Shown here one piece after another: positions 56,660 through 64,000 of a stretch of 64,000 nt of DNA. The notes under the pieces are model-generated. The model was not told the origin of the DNA, made no database searches, and saw nothing but the letters and a program-made list of their open reading frames with translations. Origin of the DNA: Leptodactylus fallax (taxonomy: Eukaryota; Chordata; Amphibia; Anura; Leptodactylidae); contig CAMRHE010000647.1 of assembly GCA_947044405.1 (NCBI GenBank), forward strand, positions 434,001 to 498,000, written 5' to 3'. Made by a program: the position numbers and the translations under genes. Position 1 is the stretch's first letter; each line of letters opens with the position of its first letter.

Positions 56660-57443
56660 AACCTCTCTTTATTTAAAAGTTTTTCACATACAATCAAGCA
56701 TATGAATGAAGCACATCAGTATGGGAGGTGTGGAAGCAGGGCACAGGTTCTGCATCTCAAAATTACAAGAAATACAGCAACAACCAAAATAGAGAGCCCA
56801 TGGGGAAAATACTGGGGCCCTTAGGTTGGTACTCTGTACCACGCGGAGAGCAACTTGTATCCTGCCTTCTGTATGTGACTGGATAAGGAAGGGGTGTGGT
56901 CTACTCGGAATAACCTAGTTTTCTGAACCTCCAAGAAAGACACCTTCATTTTAAAGAATGAGCACTGGATTAGGTAAAAATCGCTAAACACCAGCAGTCT
57001 AGATGGACTGGTATTGTGTAAAAACCTGCACTTTCAGGTAGGCACCTACACATTTAAAAAAGGAAGTATTCTTCTTAATGAAAATGCTGAAGAGGAAGAT
57101 GACACTACTATAATAGGGAGGGATATACAGTATTTAGAGCTGGTTGGGGGTGTATAGACTGTTAATTCAGCTAACCATGTCGGGACCTAGACCAATGTAG
57201 AGAAGGGTACCGTAAATAAATCCCCAGTCCACCAAACCAAATGTCTTCTCAGCACTGGTGGAGAGGAGAAACACAGGTGTGGAGGAGGTGGTAAAGGATA
57301 TTGCCCGTCCTGAGGGTATTGTCCCTAACTTCCCTAATGGCTGACCTGCTCGAGGAATGGGGTCAGGTAAGTGGTATATATTTTCACAAACTGCTTGGGT
57401 ACAACATTCAGGAGTGAAACTGGTCTGTAGTTAAAAGCATACT
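56660..57443 (-). pseudogene. L1-like LINE reverse transcriptase fragment, 3' piece
   Basis: Minus-strand reading from 57437: FNYRPVSLLNVVPKQFVKIY and TTYLTPFLEQ, then in shifted frames LLSTSAEKTFGLVDWGFIYG and TLLYIGLGPDMVS, INSLYTPPTSSK. These match RT motifs of L1/Tx1-type LINEs (NYRPISLLN, DAEKAFDRVDWxF, LGPxxLSxI). Many stops and shifts. The piece that should precede it lies at 62539-62830, on the far side of the DIRS element, and the two join in protein order. Confidence 0.75.
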
Positions 57444-57659
57444 AAACGTTGATTATGTAAATAATCTGTTTTCCCTTAGTCCGAACAGCAGCACAATATG
57501 GGGGTATCTGTGCCCCAGTGTGCTGGTAGGACAGGCGGAATTTTTAATTTACATAATTAATTAAATTATACTCCCCTATAAGAGGCCAAGGAGACCTCCC
57601 CTCACTGTGTTAGTTATAAAGAATAAAAAGAAAAAACAACAATCCTTCCTAAAGGGGGA

Positions 57660-57745
57660 AAAAGCTTGCGCTGCTGTTCGGACTAAGGGAAAACAGATTA
57701 TCTACATAATCAGCGATTCCCCTTACGTCCAACAGCAGCACAATA
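57660..57745. repeat. DIRS internal complementary region
   Basis: CGCTGCTGTTCGGACTAAGG and AAAACAGATTATCTACATAA are the reverse complement of the left terminus (57444-57490). They run straight into CCCCTTACGTCCAACAGCAG, which is the reverse complement of the right terminus (62505-62538). This head-to-head joint is the template DIRS elements use to complete circular DNA. Confidence 0.85.
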
Positions 57746-57999
57746 TGGGGACGTAGCAAGTAGATCCCCTAGGGAGGGTTCTCACTCACTACAGTACCGT
57801 ATGAATGTCCAAAGGCAGTAGCCTCTGAACTACAGACATCTAACTGATAGTGTTTAACAAAGGTTAGTTGGTGGTGACCAAAAACGGCTGCACAAACTGC
57901 TCAAAAAGCAAGACCGACTCTCAGCCCAGGAGGCCGACACAGTCCTTTGATAAACTTGGGCATTAACCTGAGCAAAAGAAATTTAAATTAAGAGGATTT

Positions 58000-59000
58000 T
58001 CCAATCTTCTGACTGACTATGTGCGCAGAAGATAAATTTTGGAGACACGATGCTATATCCAGAGTATGGAGTTTTCCCCCTTCCTTGAGGAAGGAGCTGG
58101 AAAAGAAAACTGGTAAGGAGACCACCTGATTAATATTAGCCCGAGAGGGCACGTTAGGGTTAAACCTAGGAAGAAATCTGAGCTGGACCCTAAGGAAAAA
58201 AATATATGGCTCTTCAGAAAAAAAGCCTTCAACTCTCGTATTCTTTTAGCTCAGGTGATATCTAGCAAAAAGGTGGTTTGCAAGCCAGAAACTTAAGATC
58301 CACCTTCTTAAATGGTTCCAATGTTGGGTTGCAAAGGCCAGAAAGAACTGTGGATAGATCTCAGAGTGAAACGGGAGCTGCAACCACTTACCTAAGTCTC
58401 ATAGCACCCTTAAGAAATTCTGGGAATTAAGGGGTTCTGAGACAATCTTTTGCTTAAGCAGGTGTATAGGGCTGAAACCTGTACCTTCAGTGTGGCAGGG
58501 GAAAGGCCCTTATCCAATCTATCCTGAAGAAAATTCTGAATCATTCTCGTAGAAGGATTCGAACTATTCACTTCCTGTCTGGAGAACCACTCCTTGAAGA
58601 CAATACCTATCCTTAGGTATCTTTTATTGGTGGATTCTGCTCTTGCACAGAAAAAAAGATCTTCAGGACGACTTCTGACAGTCCACTAGGGACTGAGCAA
58701 CCTTCAGGCTGTCAGGTTGAATCTCCTCAGATTCTGGCACTTCTGAGTTCCTTGGGAAACCAGGATTGGGGGAAGCCTCTAATAGATCCCTCGACTCATG
58801 AGCATGAGTTGGGAACAACAACTCTTTTTGGTTATCACAGAGGCTTGGTCCTGTCTGACTTTCATCAATACCTTTGGAAAGTGGAGGGAAGATGTACGCC
58901 AGCCTGAACCTCCAAAGGATGGACAGGGCATCCACTGCCAAGGGATAGTGCTCCTGATGTAGGGAGCAGAACGTCTCTACTTTGGCATTGAGTCTGGTCA
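58000..59000 (-). pseudogene. DIRS tyrosine recombinase remnant
   Basis: Minus-strand reading begins near 59004 with MVTRLNAKVETFCSLH, PLAVDALSILWRFRLAYIFP and PL, the RNase H-to-recombinase text of frog DIRS elements. It continues AESTNKRYLRIG, VFKEWFSRQEV, then FLQDRLDKGLSPATLKVQVS and ALYTCLSKRL, matching the N-terminal core-binding part of DIRS tyrosine recombinases. Numerous stops and frameshifts interrupt it, and I could not place the catalytic R-H-R-Y residues. Confidence 0.7.
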
Positions 59001-59039
59001 CCATAAGGTCTACTTCTGGAAGACCTCACTTCAGGGTGA

Positions 59040-59430
59040 TCTGGTGGAACACTCTTGATTGAGAGACCATTCTCCTGATACGGTAAGACCCCGACTCAAC
59101 TGATCCGCTACTATGTTCAAGGAGCCCTTGATGTGAACTGCGGAGAGATGGGTCAAATCTTTCTCTGCCCAGGTGAAAATCAGACCTGCCTCCCTGAGGA
59201 GGGAGAATTATCTGATGCCTTCCTGTTTATTACAGTCACCATGTTGACGGACCAGATCTTGACAGCTCTTCCTCTTAGAAGAGGTGAAGAATGGAGGAGT
59301 GTCAGGTAAACTGCTCTGAGTTCCCTCCAGATGGATGATGTCATCCTTTATAGCCTGCTCCAGACTCCTTGTACGGTTTTCTCGTACAGATGGGCTCCTC
59401 GTCCTGAAAAGGATGCATCGGTCAACAGGT
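59040..59430 (-). pseudogene. DIRS RNase H remnant
   Basis: TDASFSGRGAHLYEKTVQG, then RAVYLTLLHSSPLLRGRAV, KIWSVNMVTVI, LREAGLIFTWAEKDLTHLSA and VHIKGSLNIVADQLSRG read in minus-strand frames. The acidic site DAS and the IVADxLSR end are those of DIRS-type RNase H. Several frameshifts and stops. Confidence 0.75.
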
Positions 59431-59684
59431 TCCAAAGAGGTTGGACCGTGGACATCTGACTTTAAGGTGTATCACCAATTGAGAGAAAGACGGGTTCTGG
59501 GAGAAAGTCTGATCCTCTTGTCAAGACTCAGAGGGCTATAATTTCAGACCCCTAGTACTTCCGACTGGAGGGAACGCATATGCCATAAAGTCCAAGGAAC
59601 TGAATTGTCTAAGGCTGACATGAGGCCAGGACTCTAATAATTGTTCTGATAAACATCCGACGCGTCTTGAGAAGATATTATTAT

Positions 59685-59930
59685 TTATTATGATAACCTT
59701 CACAGACATTGACAGATATAGGGCACTGTCCCATATAGGACTTACAATCTGCATTCCCTATCAGTATGTCTTAGGAGTGTGGGAGGAATCCGGAGATCCC
59801 GGAGGAAACCCATGCAAACATGGGGAGAAAATACAGTCTCCTTTCAGATGCTGTCCTTTGCAGGATACAAACCCAAGACTGCAGTGCTAACCACTGAGCT
59901 ACCGTATCGGAAGTGCTCTGATTATCTTTC
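59685..59930 (-). mobile_element. tRNA-derived SINE inserted in the DIRS element
   Basis: Minus strand: GATACGGTAGCTCAGTGG and TTAGCACTGCAG (A box), TTGGGTTTGTATCCTGCAAA (decayed B box), then GGACAGCATCTGAAAGGAG, CCCCATGTTTGCATGGG, TTTCCTCCGGGATC, CATACTGATAGGGAATGCAG, ATTGTAAGTCC, and a tail of ATAATAAATAATAA. The most complete SINE copy here. It separates the RT and RNase H parts of the DIRS element, so it is younger. Confidence 0.8.
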
Positions 59931-59939
59931 TCTCCTTAT

Positions 59940-60700
59940 CGGAGTTAAAGAAATTTCTAGGTGGACAGAGTCAGACTGAACCTTCTTCCGTGTGGAAGGA
60001 ATCACCTCTGACTTCTCCCGGTTATTAGCCTGGATGCTGGAAAAAAGACACAGTTGTCTGCAGGTTCTGGAGCAGGATGGTTTCTGACTAGGCTTTTATT
60101 AGCCAGTCATTCAAATATGGCACTATGAACAGACCTTGAAGTCTGAGTGCAGTTGTTTCTGGAGCCATCACCTAGGTAAATGTGTGGGGAGCCGAGGAAA
60201 TGCCGAAGGGCAGGGCCGCAAACTGGAAATGTCACCTGTGGGCGGCAATTGAAACAGCAATTCTCAGATACCTTCTGTGAGGAGGATAACTGGAACTTGT
60301 AAGTATGCATCCTTTAGGTCGAGAGTGACAAGAACATTGCTTTGGAGCAAGGATGTGACCAACTTCCCATTGTCCCTTTGGAAACGCTCTTCCTTATGAA
60401 GAGACTTAAATATATTAGGACTATAACATATATAGGTAGCAGGAAGTCTGGAAAGTAGACCCCACACCTTCTTCTGAAGGGGGACCTTTCCCAAGGCCCC
60501 CCTGCCCAGGTATTCCAGAATGGAATTTTCCAGTATAACCTGCTCCAGTGCAGGAGGAGAACGGGTTGCGAGAATCTGTCTTGTGGTGGGCGAAGAATTC
60601 GTCCGCATAACCCCACTGTACTTATCTGCAAGATCTTGGATCTTCTCCTGCCAGCAGGAGAGAAAAAATGTGAGAGACATCCCCCAACAGGAGTACTTGC
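59940..60700 (-). pseudogene. DIRS reverse transcriptase remnant
   Basis: SNVLVTLDLKDAYLQVPV near 60270-60330 carries the first catalytic aspartate (LDLKDAYL). Downstream, ALRLQG-like text leads to VPYLNDWLIKA near 60090-60125, where the catalytic YLDD has become YLND (GAT to AAT). Frameshifts occur in between. The upstream ORF ends (YLGRGALGKVPLQKK) link to the gag region. Confidence 0.75.
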
Positions 60701-60789
60701 CGCCACATGAGGCGAAAAGTTGGCGTCAAAGCCAGGCTTCTTTCTGTCCCCTTCCTTGGGGAACTTACGTCCAGCCCCTCTGGGCTAAT

Positions 60790-61690
60790 ATCTAGCATGC
60801 CTCTAATATTGGAATGTAGATTGAGGCGGCTGCACTGATAACTTCTGCCCTGGCCAGAAGGTTCTGCTTTCCCTTTAAAGGACTGCGGAAGGCACTTGTC
60901 ATTTTAATCACAAGACCTTCCATGATGTCGTCCAGGCCTTTGCTAAAATGTTTACCCAGCTCAAGGGTAGGGAGCATACGTTATACTTGGACGCATTGCC
61001 CGCTCCCCAAGGTTTCAACCATAATGGCCTTCTAGCAGCTGTAGAGAAGGCCCTAGATATGGCAGGCATCTTGACCTGGTATACGGACTATGTATAGAGA
61101 TCTGGAGATTGCCTGTCAAAGCTTTATCCAGTGTCGCGTACACTTGGAAGGCCCTTGGCCCCCTATAGGTGGAAATAGAGGCTTCCCCAAGTTCAACATC
61201 ACGGTCGCCTGACCAAATGGACTTCTGCAGCCTAGGCATCCTTACCAAGAGGCCTGCTGGGATTTAGCGAAGTGTCTTCATCACACGAGTGCATTACATT
61301 GAGTATGTGAAATTCCTCTTCTGATGGAACTGACTGAGGATGTCTCTCAGTACGAAGTTTCTTGAGAAATCAAGTTCCGGATTTCTATCCTACTCCTTGA
61401 CCCACACAATTACGTCATGAATGGACAAATCCTCAGATGGGGTCCCACGGCATTGGCGAAAGCGAGTGTAATCATACCATCAGGCAGAGGGATGTCGCAC
61501 TCTGTATAAGCGAAATGTTTCATCTTAGAGGACCTTTCCCTCATTAAGTCGCTGCTGCCACCGAAAGCAGTCAGAACAGTATCAAACAAAAATGTACAGC
61601 CTATCAGAGAGACAAACTTAGGAAGAAGGTTTAAATAAGTAGGGAGAAGACCATACTTACCAATAAAACTTATATACACAACTTTTTAGA
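60790..61690 (-). pseudogene. DIRS gag-like region remnant
   Basis: Short minus-strand reading frames (VYISFIGKYGL, SSKMKHFAYTECDIPLPDGM, AFQVYATLDKALTGNLQI, ARAEVISAAASIYIP) lie upstream of the RT where DIRS elements carry gag. The identification rests mainly on position; these short pieces resemble what I recall of frog DIRS gag only loosely. Confidence 0.5.
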
Positions 61691-62538
61691 GACCCTTAAC
61701 AACAGTGTCTTTAATACCGCTACAGCGGTATAGAGAATGGCCTAAACTAGTCAGTCAGCGCAATCCATCGCTACTGGGAAAAGGCTACAGAAGTGTAACA
61801 GAAAAAAAGGGATCCAGGAAACAGGACCTGCAAAAAAGGTTCCGGAACCTGAAGTGACAAAATCACTTCCCCCGGTTTAAAAAAACCTTTCTCTCCCTCT
61901 TCACTTTAATTCCACTGCTATAGGAAGTGCGGTGTGTCTTTGTGGCAGACTGGATTAGAACCATAACTGCAACAGAAAGGCAGTGTAGTGAATTTGTGTC
62001 TGAGACGCTGTCATCAGTTTAAACTGAGCACAAGCACCTGAAGCATAAGCTCTGCTGAAGAGCTCAGCCAGGCAGGAGATGCATAGAGGTTTATATTAAC
62101 CCTGCAGTACAGCCTCCAGGTTCAAAAACTGACACATACTGAATGCACAGCCTGCCCAGCCGCAAACATCTCACCTGAGATCAGACAAAGGCAGGCACAC
62201 CCAGCCCAGAATGGCCACAGACAGAGAGCGCAGCAGGGAGAAACAAGGAAGCCTTAGGAGTAAAAAACTCCCAAGGAAAAAGATGAACAGCTGAAAGAGG
62301 AGAAAAAACTTACAAAAATGTAGTTAACCCCCAAATCCTTAGAAAGAAATGGGAGGACAAAGAGCCTCCCTCCACCTGTCCAACACACAGGACAGAAAAA
62401 AACAGTGAGGGGAGGTCTCCTTGGCCTCTTATAGGGGAGTATCATTTAATTATGTAAATTAAAAATTCCGCCTGTCCTACCAGCACACAGGGGCAGAGAT
62501 ATCCCCATATTGTGCTGCTGTTGGACGTAAGGGGAATA

Positions 62539-62830
62539 GGTCTTTGTCCTCCATGGGGATCACAGAGACATATGCTCCATAAGGTTGTCATGAGGAAAGG
62601 AATGATGATAATTAACTGTGTTGAAGGAATTAAGGAAGTGAGGGTGGAGAATGTGGTAGAATGTTTTATAGTATGACGATGTCAAACCATCACAATCAGG
62701 TTCCTTGGCACACTGGGAATACCTGAGGGCCAGCTGCAGCTCAGATTCCTTGATAGGGGTGTTGAAGAGTTTCACTGGAATTCTTTGGTTTGTTGCCAAA
62801 TCTGAAGAAGGTTTTATGCCATTTCCTCAG
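62539..62830 (-). pseudogene. L1-like LINE reverse transcriptase fragment, 5' piece
   Basis: LFNTPIKESELQLALRYSQC, AKEPDCDGLTSSYYKTF and YHILHPHFLNSFNTV read on the minus strand, matching the RT fingers of L1-like LINEs (xAPGPDGLxxxYYKxF). In a shifted frame it ends VIPMEDKDLF at the DIRS boundary, where VIPKEGKDP is expected; the following NYRPVSLLN is at 57437 on the other side. Confidence 0.75.
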
Positions 62831-63043
62831 GAAGGCTTATGCATGTGAGAATGCCAGGGATTTCTTTTTCTCAGGGTGATCAGTTCCTCATGTACTGCAG
62901 GAAGGGGGTGCAACAATTATTTATGAGCCTATTCCAGGGTGCTAATCTGGCCAAGAGGGAATCATTGCGGGTACTATGACCTTTACATGAGGTAGAATCT
63001 CCTCACATGGGGTAGTATTAAAATATTAGAGGTTATAACATTG

Positions 63044-63300
63044 TAGATTGAATTGAATCTACTGCAGCAGACATTAGACAACTAGTGGACAGATTAGGCC
63101 ACTATATTAAAGCACCAAGAGGATAGCCCCCCAAACATGTTTTGCCATAACATAACTGGCTATTTCAGGGGTATATGGGGGCTACACCTGATGAAGCCAG
63201 GTATGGTGAAACACATTGAGGGGGGGGGGGTCCATAATATAGCTGCCTAATCTCCCCAATAGTTGTCTAATGTATGCAGCAGTAGATGCCATTCAATTCA
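63044..63300. repeat. Foldback repeat of about 260 bp
   Basis: TTGAATCTACTGCAGCAGAC, ATTAGACAACTAGTGG and CCACTATATTA at the left are mirrored by TAATATAGCTGCC, TAGTTGTCTAATGTATGC and AGCAGTAGATGCCATTCAA at the right. Inner arms also pair (CCCCCCAAACATGTTTTGCC against GGTGAAACACATTGAGGGGG). The text CCTGATGAAGCCAGG is common in frog retroelement leaders. Confidence 0.6.
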
Positions 63301-64000
63301 ATTCAGTGTACAATACTATATCCTCTGATGTTTATATTACCCATTGTGAGGCTAACATGATGTGTACTTATTTGTGATAGCAGTAGTGATAGCAGTAGTG
63401 ATACAGTAAGGAATTTATATCAGTCATTAGTGAGGAAGTGGCTGTAGTTTTTTTTGTTTGCAGTCCTAGGTGGTAGGTTTCAGATTTTAGATTGAATTTC
63501 AATACATTCATGTGTTTTATTATTTTTGTGCTGCTAAGTGGGATTGGATTTTTTTTAAATGTTTTTGAGATATAGTTTTCCCTAGGCAACACAAATAGTC
63601 CATTTTTCAGACATATGTACAGTACAGTGCACAGGTTGACCAATAAGTTTTCCATCCTGCATGTCAAGTAACTAACAACCTGAGTCATCCAAGTGAAATT
63701 CCCGGAACTGCCATGGAACATCATGGGAAACCAAAATTAAAACCACTTTAGTTTTGAAAGCAACCATTCCTCTGTGAAAGACATCAGAAAACCTTCTAGA
63801 CCAGGAGTACTTGACAACTTTTAGTAGAGGTCCGTTGACCAGGGTCCACCATCAAGTAAAGGTTCAAGCTAAACACATCTAGTATTTATGGGATTTTTTA
63901 GAACAAAAAAAGCGTCTGACTATAAAACGCAGAAGAAAAATGAGGAAAAATATTTTCTAATGTGGAATTATACTGTGCGGGAGGCACTAAGGAGCTTAAT
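63301..64000. other. Intron-like sequence with a TIR-element fragment
   Basis: No gene. At 63890-63940, TTTTTTAGAACAAAAAAAGC and GTCTGACTATAAAACGCAG resemble one end of the element at 13556-14337. Confidence 0.4.

Larger units (their letters stand above)
57444..62538 (-). mobile_element. DIRS retrotransposon (5.1 kb), inserted in an L1-like LINE
   Basis: The ends are inverted repeats of about 137 bp (57471-57610 against 62402-62535; e.g. CAGCAGCACAATATGGGG / CCCCATATTGTGCTGCTG and GGCCAAGGAGACCTCCCC / GGGGAGGTCTCCTTGGCC). Between them on the minus strand come a gag-like region, RT, RNase H and a tyrosine recombinase, the DIRS order. An internal complementary region at 57660-57745 joins copies of both termini. 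No target duplication is seen, as expected for recombinase-mediated integration. All ORFs are decayed. Confidence 0.9.

Noticed and set aside
63368..63724. 118-codon ORF on the minus strand
   Set aside because: The C-terminus is a short tandem repeat (YHYCYHYCYH) and no family resemblance was found.

Overview
The window reads as intronic or intergenic DNA from a vertebrate, most likely a frog (Anura). It is AT-rich, has almost no open host coding sequence, and is dense with transposable elements typical of amphibian genomes: Tc1-like transposons with long inverted repeats, many non-autonomous hAT and TTAA-flanked MITEs, a DIRS element, BEL/Pao and other LTR elements, L1-like, CR1-like and Penelope-like remnants, and tRNA-derived SINEs. 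The only host gene piece I can support is one 102-bp exon at 53405-53506 (+ strand). It encodes part of a cwf21 domain and looks like SRRM3. Most of the window is therefore probably intron of that gene or sequence next to it.

Layout. 1-5040: a BEL/Pao gag-pol on the minus strand, running off the left edge, with a frameshift and an internal deletion. 5093-5720: an extreme homopolymer tract, probably an assembly artefact. 5.8-6.3 kb: L1-like LINE fragment. 8.3-9.6 kb: a frog repeat split by a solo LTR. 13.5-19.7 kb: TIR elements and hAT elements carrying minisatellites. 20.8-23.3 kb: an LTR element with a 5-bp target duplication. 23.5 kb: Penelope-like remnant. 27.1-28.6 kb: Tc1 copy A. 28.7-33.3 kb: MITEs and SINEs. 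35.5-37.1 kb: a second Tc1 family, followed by a CR1-like tail. 37.7-40.2 kb: unique sequence, a microsatellite and a foldback MITE. 40.6-42.2 kb: a third Tc1 family. 42.7-47.4 kb: three hAT elements and a 400-bp palindrome. 49.6-52.1 kb: a 2.5-kb hAT element filled with minisatellite. 53.4 kb: the exon. 54.7-56.3 kb: Tc1 copy B with an uninterrupted transposase. 56.7-62.8 kb: an L1-like LINE split by a 5.1-kb DIRS element, which itself carries a SINE.

The most unusual theme is modular hAT elements. Three elements with different terminal repeats share one internal minisatellite unit, and several share a hairpin module. Two other hAT elements contain minisatellites with a short inverted block. 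Exact 8-bp target duplications support three of these hAT elements. The nesting series (L1, then DIRS, then SINE; frog repeat, then solo LTR; repeat, then hAT; hAT minisatellite, then Tc1 MITE) gives a relative insertion history. All calls are from reading the sequence; no database search was possible.
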